Notes under the pieces: model-generated | Seen by the model: only the letters and a program-made list of their open reading frames with translations | Databases searched by the model: none | What the model was told of the DNA's origin: nothing | Source of the DNA: Polytrichum commune | Taxonomy: Eukaryota; Streptophyta; Polytrichopsida; Polytrichales; Polytrichaceae | Assembly: GCA_950295325.1 (NCBI GenBank) | Contig: OX485803.1 | Coordinates: forward strand, 25,792,001-25,856,000 | DNA length: 64,000 nucleotides | Direction of reading: 5' to 3' | In this document: in pieces, positions 20,682 to 33,210 of the stretch | Layout of the letters: each line of letters begins with the position of its first letter | Position numbering within the stretch: the first letter of the stretch is position 1 | Translations under genes and position numbers: made by a program

Positions 20682-23600
20682 TCATGTGCCCTCATTACTG
20701 TACAAATGCAATTCCATTTTTTCATCATGAGACAGAATGAAGTTTGCGGCCAACATAGTGACCCTCCCACCAGCCTCTGCATGCTTGGGCTTTCTCAAAA
20801 TCCTAGTCTGCAACCCACACATCACTTTCATTCTCAGTTAATAATAACATCTTGCCTACCCTATTCACTTTCATATACATGGAAGCAAATCCAGCAAATT
20901 CAATTTGACATCTCAGCTCCAATGCTTCAAACAACATGAATGGAAGATAAACTTGTATCACCTTTGGTTTGTCCATGGAGCTCCCAAAGTAGCCAACACC
21001 AAATGACGAGGAAGTGTATGCAGCAACCAATTCCACTGTTCGTAACTCTGATTTGTCAGCTCTCTTCTGTTGAGGCCATCATACAAATATAATAAGTTTT
21101 TGAAGTTCAAATTAGTATAATTCAGGTGGAATTCATGTGGCTGGCCGTTCCTACTCCTATTCTCATGGTACTTCATCAAACAAAACAACCAATTATAATG
21201 TGCTCCAGCCAAAAGCTCCTGCCAGACCAATTCCATGCCCACACTTGGGAAGGATTGCACAAATAGCTAATTCACAGGATTGTCCCATGATGCACCTCAC
21301 AAGGTCATTAGTTGAAAACTACTTGCAAAGGCCACCCACTGCATTGAGCCCTTTGGCTATCTTGATCCAGCATAACACAATACATATTGAAGTAAGGCGC
21401 AGCATCATGCTGCCTGTATATGGAAGGAGTATCACAGAACCTCTGAGATACTGTTAATTGAGCTCTAGTACAATAATGGATGGAAACAAGACCTGCGATT
21501 CTGCTTGCAAAAATAGCACTCCTGCGTCATTTCTCCCTCCAAAGCCCCCAGTTTTGCCCAACATAGAGTGCAGCATCTCCTCACAAGCCCGTACTGGCCC
21601 TTCTTGCAAGCTGTACAGAAAAACTACAGATCAGCATGGAGCTTATGACAAACCTGATCATAAGAATGCTTACATCCAGAAAGAGAGTTCCATCCAAAAG
21701 CACAGGTGGAACATACTTGAGAGCCAATGAAGAGCATTCATGTGCAGCAAGTCCTCGCATCATTTGCTCCCCAGCACCTGTGACAGTGCAGCCAACAGAT
21801 GTGCCTGCCAATGTTTGCGAACTTGCCCAGCACCCACTTCCATAAGTTGCTGCTACTCCAATACGTCCTTTCACCTGGACAGTAATATTCGTAAAACAAT
21901 ACGCCCATCAATAATGATTCCTCTTATTGAAGAGTCCTCCATAGTAGGGTCTTCATCCCCAACATATCTATTGAAGTTCTTCGTGCCAAGACTCCTTGTG
22001 TGCTGGCCAAGTGGACATCATACAATCTTGAGTAGTCTAGTCAGCATAAAGAGCCTAGACATTGATCCATAGCAACCAACACCTCGCTTTTCTCCCTATT
22101 TACTATGTGCATCACCTACCATGTGCAACTCTTGAGCTACAAAATATAAGGAAAGTGCAGCTAGAAACCAGAGTGAGCTCCATGAGAAGCTTAAAGAAAA
22201 GCCAGTAATACCAAATATTCTGTAAACCTTAGCGAATTATCCACCAGCTACAGTCTTGTCATTATATGAGCTCATTTCTAAGGTGGAGAACTCTCTGGTT
22301 CATCAAGAAAATGCGAACAAACTGCAATCATTTGAGAGCTCCGAGCTTACCAAAACAAATGACTTATCCTGGTGCCCACCTACTTCACTGACTCTGCCAC
22401 CTTCAATTAGTCAGACAGACCAGCTACCCAGAAGGTGCCCTTCAATCACTCTGCATTTATTGAACTGTCTAAGCTCACAGAAAATGTTACATACGAATGG
22501 ATTACAAGGGATACTTCTTACCTTCATGGCAATCCCACCACTTGAAGCACCTGCAGCAATATTACCAGCTCTATCAACACAGACGGCCCCCACTGTGTCC
22601 AGTACCAGGTCCTCCCCATCTTCCTCATTGCTATTCACCTGCTTCTGCCGACTCTCAACATCTCCCCCCTCCTGCACTGGCCATTAAGCGTACTCAGGAC
22701 AAGAATCTCTCGAAAAGACAATGAAGAACCAGAGAGAACAAAGGCCAAGCAGGCAGTATGAGAAAATGGGTGCCAGAACCTACTCTACATCATGCATCCA
22801 TCACTAGTTGAATTCTCAATGGGCTACTCTAAGGCTGGGACAATACCAATTTAACTGTGAGTTACAAACTGCTTCTAATTTTCAAAATTCAACATAGGTT
22901 AGTTCAGTGCCCAGAACTTCCTTTGACTATTTCATGAACCCAAAATTCCCAAACCTTTATGAGTTTGTCACTTAGGCATTTCATCTAAGTAGGTGTTACA
23001 GGCTACCCATACACACTGCCAAAGCCATTAAACTCCACTTCCGTATTATCCATGAACTTGTTGAAATTCACAACATGGATCTATCTCACTCACTCAGTTG
23101 AGCATCTGCTGAATTTGCCCGCTCAATAGTTGGAGTAGCCATGGATAACATGCGGTTATACTTTTCCCATTGTTGACGTGCCCTCTTGGTAACAAGCCAC
23201 TGCATACATCCAAGTTTCAACTTGCATTCAATCTTACGAAGAGACAACCACCAAAAGAAGACATGCTTATGTAGTTGAATATTAAGTTACATCTTTCTTA
23301 TCTCCATATTCCCACATATCAGAGAATGTTCTCAAGCACAATTCATCCTCCATTTCCAACAAAGAGATTGGAATCAAATGAACATCTCCTTTTACCTTCT
23401 CAAGTTCCATGCCGCTTGTTGCAGTCATGAGGCCATGTTTAGATGCCCAATCACGTGCTCCATCACCCACTAAGAAACTGTTGACACCACCAAGCCAACA
23501 CCACAATCACTGCCATGAAATTTACAACCTCCTTATATACAGTATGTTCCTTACATAAGATTGAGTTCAAGGTAGAGAAATGGAAAAAGGCATTAATGCT

Positions 23601-26411
23601 CACAGGTAAACCCTAATGCAAGAGCTCAGTGAATTCATTTCTTGGATGTGAAAACAATAGATATTATAGACGTGAGCTGTTACATGGGTTAGAGAGGTAC
23701 GCACACTGGAGGTATTCGACCAAGTGGTAGTGAGCCAAGCAAACTTTGCTTTGCAAGCAGCAAAGCAACATCAATTGCGTTTTGAACACCTGCAACCATT
23801 ACTGTATAAGATGCACACATACTACTCAAGGGTACTGAGAATCTCTTAGAAGCAGCAGGCAAAATCCAGAAATTAAGTCAATTTTTTGGAAAAGCTGACA
23901 AAATATTAAACAATAAAAAAATCTCAATAAGGGTAAGTCCTTAGATCTCAGGCTTACAATAAGGAGCTCATCTACTTGAGAAATAAAACCAAATGTCACT
24001 AGCCCCACTCAACCTCCCTACAATACTGTAGTATTTTCTGCAATATGCATAATTATTTCATATTCAGACTGATGGACCCTGCAACTACCTGGTACTGCTC
24101 CAACAGCTCCAAACGCCCCAGTTTGCCCATCCATCACACTTGCATCACACTCTACATGTCCCGCTTCTGTGAGATTTGAACCTTTCCCTGCATTTGTTAC
24201 TTCATCATCCTGGAGATAGGTATCAACATCTATACAATTCAGACATGGATATGATTACAAGAACAAACATACATAGTACCTGTCATAATTATTGAGACAA
24301 AAGAGTCAGATCTGCAAATGACATGTAGAATCAAAAGGCTTTAAGTCAAAACGCATCAAAAGCTGCCTCAAGTCGACCCTGGGGATTGGCTCCAGAACCC
24401 CATCTTGTAATTGTTTCTATTGTTCTTAACTGTTAGGTTTGTAACTAAGAGAAGAAGACAAGGACATCAGCAAGAAAGGAGGACAAGCACTAGGAGCTCC
24501 CAAAACTTAGGAATGCTGACCCACAAAATAACAGTATCTGGTTCTTCAAAACCAGCTTCTAGAACAGCCAAAGGAATCCCTTAGGTTTCAGTTTATGATC
24601 TCTGGAAAGCTAAAGACCTGGCAACTGAGCGGTACTTACCATATATGTTGTCATACTTGACTACACAACAATTGAACTCACAGACCAGTCCAAAATGTGC
24701 TAAGTGCTAATCTCCTCCTAGAAGCTTGACCTTTCTGTCTAACCACAAAACTCAAATCTCTAAACACCAATGGATATATCTTTAAATGAAAAGTCATCTG
24801 TATGCAAGAACTCACCTCCAGCACTTTGATTGCTGCAGCAACGGCATCAAGGCTCATTCCTGACTCCTGAGAAACCATGCATTCAACAATACACAGACTT
24901 TTTAACTTCGTACAAGATACATGAGAAGAAAGGTGGCACTCTATTCACAATTTGGGAGGTAAAGGAATTGGATTCTGTGCTCCAAACATACGGAAGCATA
25001 GAAACGACAAAACCAAGAGGGAGATAGATACATCTAGCACATTCAGGTAGCCGTTCTTCACACTGTGTAGGGAGGACAACAAATTAGTGCCTACATTTTT
25101 CTCAAGAGGAAATGTCACTACGTAAACGTGTTCATGCTTTCATATTTAAATGTGCCATACATCTTTAAGATAGGTAACAGAATGGTCCATTTGTCGATGT
25201 ATATAGCATAATCCAATGCTCATTAGATGGACCCCTCTCACAACACATCATTTGTTCACTTTCTTTGCTTCAGAAAGCTTCTCGTCTATCTCATTACCAT
25301 ATTACCAATCACGAAATGATAGGATTACAACGACGGGACAAGAGTCCGCATATTCTATAACTCATTTAATTAACTAACAGCTCGGCACAACCCTGTTTCC
25401 ACATATCACCTAAAAAACCTTCACACCATTGATACAAAGCAGCAATAGATGACCGTGACATCATAGCCTCCATAGACGGAAGAGCGCAGGCCTTTTATCG
25501 TGGCATTACTATTATCGTTATTTACATGTCTGGTACTGAACATCATCACCTCCTACAAGAGGCACCTAGTCGTAGAGAGGGATATCACTGCAAAGTGAAG
25601 TGGCAAAATGGAGTACTGCAATACACCAACATTTTCCATATTGTACACATTTGAAGTGGCAGACAACCTCTTATATGAACTTATAAGCCCCTGCGTTAAC
25701 GCACTTGATCACATACTCTAATTCGATGCGTCAGGTTCTCACTTAAACTGATGCATTGTTATTACCTAAGAGAGTATTGGGCAGCAGCCACACAGGCCCG
25801 GCGCATGGCAACCCAATATGCTTTCGCATTCGCAAGGCCGTGATAGCCGTAATACAACAACGTTTTCCACATTGCACACATTTGAAGTGGCAGACAACCT
25901 GAGTTTATAAACTTATAAGCTCCTGCTTTAACGCACTTGATAACATACTCTAATTCGATGTGCGAGGTTCCCACTTACACTGATGCATTATTATTACCTG
26001 AGAGAGTATTGCGGCAGCAGCCACACAGGCCCGGCGCATGGCAAGTCGATAAGCTTTCGCATTCGCAAGGCCATGGTAACCTGCTCCGACATGAACAGCC
26101 ACGAAATACAAATCCTTATTACCTCGGTGGCCCTCCACTCCACCACCACCACTACGATCGTCCTCACATCCTCTCCCCTTCTTCTTAGCCCTCTTACAAT
26201 GCGGTTCTTCTTCTTCCTCCTCGCCATGCACATTCACAAGAAGCTCCAGGACCTCAGGCGATGGCGACGGCATTGACAATGTCCCTAACCCCAGCGCCTC
26301 TCCTCCCAGCGTCAGCTTCTCCTTGCTAGGGCTTCGTCCCTCCCCGAACTCCGATGTCGTCGACATCGCATGCCGTATACCAAAATGATCGCCACGTAAC
26401 TGCGCTTGCAT
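20682..26411 (-). CDS. threonine aspartase (Taspase 1-like)
   Basis: Member of the type 2 asparaginase/Taspase branch of Ntn-hydrolases: the proenzyme cuts itself before a threonine, which then acts as nucleophile. Animal Taspase 1 cleaves nuclear regulators after aspartate; plant substrates are not settled. Eleven exons, in transcription order: 26411-25998, 24866-24816, 24209-24089, 23789-23705, 23477-23291, 23199-23094, 22676-22522, 21874-21717, 21610-21493, 21066-20962, 20807-20682. They keep one frame of 541 residues. Landmarks are [35 protein letters not shown], the VLD-TVGAV cleavage site with Thr349 (codon 22,594-22,596), SSGGIAMKV, and YGSGCWA..TVTGAGE. About 100 residues precede the HVGAG block, including an EEEEEE run followed by KRAKKKGRG, a possible nuclear signal. 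A second start at 26,366 (MSTTSEF) is possible. Exon 6 ends CTGA with a strong GTGAGTG donor, which fixes the exon 7 acceptor at CCAG. Confidence 0.9.
25618..25848 (-). pseudogene. tandem copy of exon 1 end plus intron start of the aspartase gene
   Basis: A roughly 231-bp direct duplicate of 25,849-26,083, lying immediately next to it inside intron 1. It repeats the last codons of exon 1 ([20 protein letters not shown]) and the first part of the intron. A one-base loss (GCCGCAA to GCCCAA) shifts the frame just before the copied donor site, and the copied exon has no upstream acceptor of its own. It is therefore a dead fragment, though a GTAATAA donor-like site remains and might be used by mistake. 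Confidence 0.88.
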
Positions 26412-26682
26412 CGAGCCTACGTTCGACCCCAGGTCTTGCAGGCAGCCACGAAGGGAGGAGCCATGGTCATCTCACGCCATGGCCAAACCCCTGTATCGAC
26501 AACTGTTTCCAGCTGAAGAAGCTCGCTCCACACAACAATTCACATGACAACGCGCATATTGAAATGACCGGCTGCGACGTGCCGTTTCGGAAAGCCACTC
26601 TCCTTGATGATGCTCGACGCCGTGTGGTGCTACGCGAGCTCCCTCTCTTTCTTCCTACAAGCTCCGATGACGTGAGGACGAC

Positions 26683-27265
26683 GCCATGGCCACTATGGCC
26701 AGGCAGCACTCGCCCATATCTACCCAAGGCGCACATTTCACCGACTCCTCTCTCTCTCTCTCCTCTCTCTCTCCTGCACAGTACCATCCTCCTTCCTCTT
26801 CTCCTCAATCTACGACTGAGGAAGATCTAGATGAAGATTTCTCTTAAAACTTGTCTCAAATGTTCCCCACACATGATTTTCAGTGCACTTCACGGCCACG
26901 GGGGACTCTCCCAAAATGTACGAAATAGATACATTTCATGGACTCCCCTCACGCGCGCGCGCGCGCGCTCTCCTGGTTGTCTGCCGCTTCGTCCCATCTA
27001 TGAAATACGTAGATCTTGACAAAGATTCTACCTGAAAACTTTGTCTCTATGTCTCTGATTTTAGTGCACTCCGTGCCCCCACCATGGCCACGCAGCACTC
27101 TCTGTAAATGTAACGGGAATGAACACTTAGAACTCCTCCACACGCGCGCTCGCCATATCCTCCTCTTCGTTGTAATCTACGAATTTTGAAGATCTGAACA
27201 AGGATTTTACATTAAACTCCTGTCAAATGTCCCTGTCGTGGTGATTCTCAGTGACCTTTGTGCAC
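26683..27265. repeat. three diverged tandem units of about 200 bp upstream of the aspartase
   Basis: A CCATGGCCAC(T/G)-like start followed by CAGCACTC recurs at 26,683 and 27,082, with a worn version at 26,892. Each unit continues through CTCC/CACGCGCGC, a CTACGA(A/C)T..GAAGATCT block and a TTTTCAGTG or GATTTTAGTGCACT end. CG and CT microsatellites sit inside (26,952-26,968; 26,750-26,775). This is promoter or upstream DNA of the minus-strand aspartase gene. No coding frame is shared between units. Confidence 0.7.
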
Positions 27266-27483
27266 GTGGATTCCATGGATCTACGTTTTGAAGATTCGGG
27301 TCAATGGCGAACGATTTAGCTTAAACAATGCGCAAATGATGTATTAAAAACAGATTGTGTGCAATTTAGTGTTATCTTCCCAATCTAAAGAAAGGCTTCA
27401 ATCATTTGCCAACTATGCATGCATGTTTAGATTATTTTTCATCTAATTTACACATGGCCTCCGAACAGGCCATCTACATAATA

Positions 27484-27844
27484 CACTCTAACCTCCGTAA
27501 TATCACGCTTGTGGCAACCAAAGTGCACGTGATATTAAGGAGTTTATGTAGTGTTAACATGGATGTGTGATAATAGAGAATTAGTGTAGCATGTGACATT
27601 ATGGAATTGTACAAAGTCAACATTGCAATAATGACAGTACTTACAATTGATGGCAACATGATGTGTGCAAGCATGTGGTTTGAATTCTTTAATGGGTTTT
27701 TTTAATGTCAACACCCATGATATATGGGAGGGAAACGTGATAACAAGGAGTGAGATTTAAACTAAGACCAACCATTTACTCAAGGTTTCAGGATATAACA
27801 AAAAGAGTGATAGTAAGGAGGTTGATATTATGGAGTTTAACGTG
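27484..27844. mobile_element. mariner/Stowaway-like MITE, copy D2
   Basis: The left end is CACTCTAACCTCCGTAATAT and the right end, on the complement, is CACGTTAAACTCCATAATAT. The flanks are TA on both sides (27,482-27,483; 27,845-27,846). The interior shares with D1 (in reverse) GGCAACCAAAGTGCA(C/T)GTGATA, GATGTGTGATA and ATATGGGAGGGAAA blocks. The 361-bp element is non-coding. Confidence 0.8.
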
Positions 27845-27849
27845 TACCG

Positions 27850-29313
27850 TATTTGGAGGGAAACTATCTCATGAGCAGTGAGTGGTGAGTGGTGAGCGAT
27901 GAACTATGAACAGTAACACTTGAGCAGTGAGCGGTAACATACGAGCAATGAATCCAAATTTATAAAACATGCATAGGTTTAGGGTTCCTAATCTAAATTG
28001 GGCACTTTATTAATGGCATGTTTCATCGTAATTTGCAAAAAATCGAAAGATGCAAGAGTGAAGGGGGCCTAAACCATGGATCATTTAGAATGCTTCAGTC
28101 TTTTGTTGAAATTTATGATAAGAATCCAATCCAATGCATGCCATTCACTAACATTCTTAAACATGCGGTGCAACACAACACTTGCAACAATACTCACACT
28201 CTACAAAACCTACAAGTTCGAGTAGTTGCATGACCTCGTTGTAAATATACATAGGTGTGTGAATGCTTGTCAATCTCGTAGTCCATCTTGCACAAAAATC
28301 TAAACATGTAATAAAGATGTTTTCAAATACATTCATTTCCCGTTCTTTCCCAAAGCATGAGATGACGATTTTGTAAAGATTGAGCATGTGCAATGCGGGA
28401 TGTCACCAATTGTGACATGGTATGTGATATCCTCCTTGGAAATGATGTTAATTATCACTCCAAAGTTTGGGTACAAAATGGAAGTGATTTCAACGACATA
28501 ATAATTGCTCATGAATCCAACGCTCTCCCTTCTTTATTGTGATCCACCGCCAATGCTCTTGGATTGCAATGCCTAAATGTAGGATGGATGTCTGGGTTGG
28601 GGGGGGGACCGGAAATGCAATTGAGGAATGGGGAGGGTCGCAATTGTTGAAAGCCTTCAATGAAGGGATATTGCCTCCCTCTACTACATTTCAAATCCAG
28701 CTTCCTCGAGTGCCAACACATCCACCCTCGATAGATTGGTTCCTATCTACACCAGCCAAGTGTTGAGCACGGGGCAGACGTTAAGTCCCCCCCCCCCACT
28801 TTTCGGGGGAGGAATATTAGGGCAAGGGCAACCGCCCGTCAGATTTTGTAGACCCGACCGAAAATTGTTGCCCGCCGCCCGACTTCGAAAAAACTATTGT
28901 CCTTGCATTCTTGAAGGCCACTTATCCACAAATCCCATATTGAGTGCACTTCATTTTCAAGGTCCCAAATCCAATATATATGTTCACTTCCATTGAGCAA
29001 ATAATCAATTGACTGAATTTCATTTTCAAAGTGAAACCGCCAATGAAGCATGTAATTAACTCTGAAGTCAAAAATATTACAAAATCCTCATTAGCACCGA
29101 GGTTATAGTTTTTGTGACTTACCATTGAAAGGGACTATGTCATTCTAAAATGAACTAAAATTAATGATTTATTCTTAATGTTTTATATTTTATAGTTAAT
29201 ACCTTCTACTATCACAAAGTTTTCATATGCATTTAAACTAGTTAAGTAAGATTGAATGCAACGAAGTCTAATAAATTTTGATTAATTTTGATTAAGCCTA
29301 ATTAAATCAGGAT
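27850..29313. other. intergenic, no supported gene
   Basis: Near 27,875-27,945 there is a short run of GAGCAGTGAG(T/C)GGT-type repeats. Poly-C/G tracts occur at 28,600 and 28,788. The 28.5-29.1 kb part has frames of 70-86 codons on both strands without any domain. Nothing else is recognised. Confidence 0.5.
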
Positions 29314-29445
29314 ATATGCTTACCAAAATAATTAATCCTAATTAATTATAAATTTTACTTACTAGAATTAATCATGATTTAATGGAATTAATTCTAGTAA
29401 GTAAGTTATATAATTAATTAGTCTTAATTATTTTGGTAAGCATAT
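29314..29445. mobile_element. foldback (inverted-repeat) element, 132 bp
   Basis: The arms at about 29,314-29,372 and 29,387-29,445 are near-complete inverted copies. ATATGCTTACCAAAATAATT at the left is mirrored at the right, and the two arms meet at CTTACTAGAATTAAT. The loop is short. Very AT-rich and non-coding. No target duplication was fixed. Confidence 0.75.
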
Positions 29446-29637
29446 TTTCGTGGGGGGAACTTAACGTTCACTTGAGCACAATAGGCCAATCCAACACATG
29501 CTTCCTCTTGCTAGCACTTACACAATGTTTGATGTTGTTTGAGCAAAACAAAAACTCATATTCCACATTGTTGGTGGAACGAAATTCCTTCTTCAACCCT
29601 TTGTAAGTTGGAGCAAGAGCGCCATGCTTGCCAATAG

Positions 29638-30047
29638 CACAGGGAGGTCACTTCATTGTCAAGTTGACACCACGTGCAGACAAAGTTTGCTACCCCTATA
29701 TTACATGCCATATATAATTTTCAATTTTATGATATTTTTTCTACATATACATAACCATTGATAGTATCTTTTGTATACTTTTTTGAAATTTTTAGTCATC
29801 TTTTATTTTTGTAGTAATTGTTTTAGTTCAATTATGTGTCATTCTAGTTAGAAATGGTATGTTTTATGAAAAAAACAAATCATCAAATTTAGTTACCACT
29901 TTTAACTATGTCATAGGTACTATGTATATCTACTCATGAAAAAAATTTGATAAAATTTTGACCCATTTTGGTGGTGCAACTTACCAAAAGAAGATTTTTT
30001 TTGGTCGCACGTGGTGTTCAACTTGACAATGGAGTGATCTACCCGTG
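29638..30047. mobile_element. hAT-like MITE, second family
   Basis: A perfect 8-bp duplication GCCAATAG lies at 29,630-29,637 and 30,048-30,055. The left end is CACAGGGAGGTCACTTCATT and the right end, on the complement, is CACGGGTAGATCACTCCATT. Similarity continues inwards through GTCAAGTTGA(A)CACCACGTGC, so the terminal repeat is about 45 bp. The size is 410 bp and no coding frame is present. The 8-bp duplication supports hAT. The ends differ from family A, so this is a separate family. Confidence 0.85.
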
Positions 30048-30055
30048 GCCAATAG

Positions 30056-30559
30056 TGACTTTTGCGTTGCATTAAAAATTTGTATCAGTTTGCATTGCCC
30101 AACATTTTTTTGTATGAGTTGGATGACAATCTAGCAATGTGTCAATTAGAAGCAATACAATCAGTCTCTAATACACCTGTAATATAAACCACATTATGCT
30201 CCACTATGCGTTGTCGAGTTGCCTGGGTGTTAGGGTGAGGAATGAAGTAATCTACTTTGGCAATTCAATGATAATCATAACCGACACCCGATGGCAGGTT
30301 GAGTTTTCGTTTGGTGGACCCAAACAACTCAAACATTTCCAATACACAATCCAAGATGTTAATGTCTTATGCCCTTGGGTAAAACGTTATGACATCAACC
30401 CAAAAAAAATCCTAGAAACAAGATTTCAACTAGGACTACACCAAATCCTTCTAGACCAATTCTCCAACCGCACCATCGCTCCCCCCCCCCCTTCCCCTCG
30501 ATTGAATGTTGTCCCAAATGTCTTAGTTTGTGACACATGACATTCAAAAATTGGGCTAG
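30056..30559. other. intergenic, no supported gene
   Basis: A 114-codon frame (30,196-30,540, +) covers most of this stretch. It begins MLHYALSSCLGVRVRNEVIY and ends in a poly-C-derived proline run. I recognise no domain, and the frame could be a decayed transposon fragment. Confidence 0.3.
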
Positions 30560-30965
30560 CTACATCAAATATTATAAGTAGTGTCGCCAATTCTATCTGT
30601 CTTGCTCAATACTAATTGTAAACCGCCTATGTAGTGTCACCAACACTGAGTGTAAACCTAATTAACATTATTTGTCATTCCTTGTAAAATATTTGAGTGT
30701 CATGGATTTAGAATGTTGCAATTGTTGACACTCACTATGTGATTTTTCATCCAAAATTCCATCATCCATGACAATATATTCATCACAAAAATGCTAGGAT
30801 GTAGAGTATGCCAAATTGTCATTCAATAATCGACATTTGGATGAACGAAAAGTAAGTTGGGATGACAATACCCGTAAATTTATTCATAAAGAGTGTTATT
30901 AGAAAAGTTACTAGAGTGACATAGAATACCATATGACACTACAATTTTTAGTGTAGTGACATTCT
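30560..30965 (+). mobile_element. dispersed repeat family B, copy B3
   Basis: The least disturbed family B copy. In order it contains AGTGTCGCCAATTCTA, TCTTGCTCAATACTAATTGT, GTAAACCGCC, GTAGTGTCACCAACACT, GACAATATATTCATCAC, AGTAAGTTGGGATGACAAT and, at its right end, CACTACAATTTTTAGTGT. It uses the same order as copy B1 and can serve as the reference for judging the insertions in B2 and B4. Confidence 0.68.
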
Positions 30966-31297
30966 AGATAGTTTTTATTTAGTTAGTTAGTTGTATATTC
31001 TACATATAATACCATTATTTGGCCTAAATGAATACAATGTGATTTTTTTTAAAAAAACCCGTAAAATTATAAAGGCACAAATCGAACTGCCAAAAGTTTC
31101 GATAAGAGCATTTTTGTGTTTTGGTTAAGAAAAACGTGTGTTACTAGATTGTAAATAACATAACATACAATCTTCACAAACAAGACCACGATTAGTATCC
31201 CCCACATAATGATGTATGATAATGACACACAATCTCAAAATTACATATTTACCATCCTATTCTATCTCTTGCCTTATAAGAAATCATATGTATGATC

Positions 31298-31435
31298 ACT
31301 AGTAGAAAACTATGCCCAAAAAAACTTTTGAGCAATCACTAAACGACTACAGATCATGCTACAAAAAAAGAACCGCAACCGATTTCAGCTGTAGTTTTTT
31401 TGGGCACAGTATTTGGACCCAAAATAAACATCTTT
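31298..31435. mobile_element. possible CACTA-type remnant
   Basis: Begins CACTAGTAGAAAACTATGCC, the classical start of plant CACTA elements. About 100 bp further on, TTTTTTTGGGCACAGTATTT mirrors the GCCCAAAAAAA stretch. The far end does not show a clean mirrored CACTA, so this is at most a truncated remnant. Confidence 0.45.
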
Positions 31436-32199
31436 ATCTTTGCACCCACTTCACTTAGGATATTATATACATCACAATTAAGCCAACTTAAAGAGGGTCT
31501 TAGAAAAAGCTAGTATGATATTTGGAATGGAGGTCGAGACAAAAATGATCACGTTAAGAATATTTACAACATGTTTAGCTTTTATGTGATTTTTTGCAGT
31601 GTACTATAAAAACATAACACTTCTAGTAACTTAGTTTTTTTTTGATTTGGCACAAATTGAAAATTCAATTGCAAGAAGGAACCACTTCTAGTAACTTAGA
31701 AATGCGAATGGATATAATTAACACAATTTTGAAGGTTGGAGATTTGTAATACTCGAGGAAGTCATATGGTAATGAAACAACAACTAAATCCATCAACTTG
31801 GAAGATTGAACATGGCTTGCTTTTGAAAACACATACAAGTTGGTCAATTATAGTGTTGCATCATTTTCAAATCGATCTAAGTCTATCAATAATCTTAAAA
31901 TGGGCATTACAAGAATTAAAAGGCCCCTTGATGACTATTGACTCCTTCCAAAAGGTGAGTGTTGAAAAACTTATGTTTGGACCTATGTACGTGTTTTGCA
32001 AGTGCGAAACCTAAAGACCTAAATTCTCCAACCTTGAGTTTTACTTGTTAGTTGTGAAAGGTGTGATTTGTGTAGCAATTGGTCATTATAAAGGAGATGG
32101 TCCTATTATCATAATTTGAGGTGGTTGATTAGTATTAATGGGGTCATTATATATTTTGTGTAGAGAACTCTTTTGTAAATTGGATAGGTGTGTGTATGT

Positions 32200-33210
32200 G
32201 TTCATTTATTGGAAATGAATGAAGAAGAATCAATGCATGAAAAAAAATGTAACATTAAGATATATGCACTAACTAGTATTACGTGCACACTATACCAAAA
32301 TATAAAAATTAATCGTATTATCAAGCTTAACTTAGGGTACGAAATGCTAGGAATGGTGGTTAGGATGTTGATTGTAGCACATGCTCTCAGTCGATACCCT
32401 CACCAAGACATTTTAAACTCACTTACAAAGTGGAATGTAATTTAACAATCTTGTATGGTAGTTTTAAGCTTGGCATTATTATAATTTGATGTTGCCAATT
32501 TAAGTGTTTAGATTTTCCAAATGAAGTGACACAATAAAGATCATAATGTTGTGCAAAAAAATATGTGTAGGGTTTTCAACAATAAAAATGATAAAAAACA
32601 AAATTCAATAGAATTCCGAAGATACTAGCAATCCAACAAACAAGGTGGATTAACAATAAGCAACATTAAAAAAAATTCAACAATTGATATTAATTGATTG
32701 GCCAACTTAACAAAAAGATCCAAAAGCCACATTGTGGACATCCTCTCACCCATTGCGGCTCCATCATTTTGGAAAAATAGAAATCGAATCTCATTACCGT
32801 TGCTCTCTAGCAGCTTGGGCATAAAATTAAAAAAAATTAAAGGTGGCTAAATTCATGGGAAATTAATTTCATTTAGTGTCCAAAAGAAGAAGAAATAACA
32901 TTCAAAGAGTGCCTAAAATCACAACAATACAAGTGACATTCACTGGAATCCAACAAAGATGAAATTAGGAAAACCATTCATGAATTATAGAAATGACTTG
33001 GATGAATGTCTAACTTATTTTAATCCACTTCTTGAATCTGCCCAATTTTAGAAAAAAACAAATTGTTTGGGTTGCCTAACCTACTTTCACATTTTAATTA
33101 ATTATTAGGCAAAAAAAAATACTCGTGCTGCTAGAGAGCTATGGTATGTTCACATGATTTCCTCCTTTCTTTGAGTAAGGGACAAAAAAGGTATGCTCGC
33201 CAAATTGCAA
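32200..33210 (+). repeat. dispersed repeat H, copy 1
   Basis: About 1 kb of non-coding sequence whose blocks recur, diverged but in the same order, at 40,230-40,945. These include CACTAACTAGTA(T/C)TACGT, CATGCTCTCA, CAAGACATTTTAAACTC.., TGGAATGTAATTTAACAA, and TTTCCTCCTTTCTTTGAG near the end. It may be part of a decayed larger element. No protein domain is seen. Confidence 0.6.

Noticed and set aside
25762-25974. Separate small protein ending [10 protein letters not shown]
   Set aside because: It is the frameshifted tandem copy of aspartase exon 1, joined to intron sequence.
26354-26830. 158-codon plus-strand frame
   Set aside because: It lies opposite aspartase exon 1 and its tandem-repeated upstream region and has no domain.
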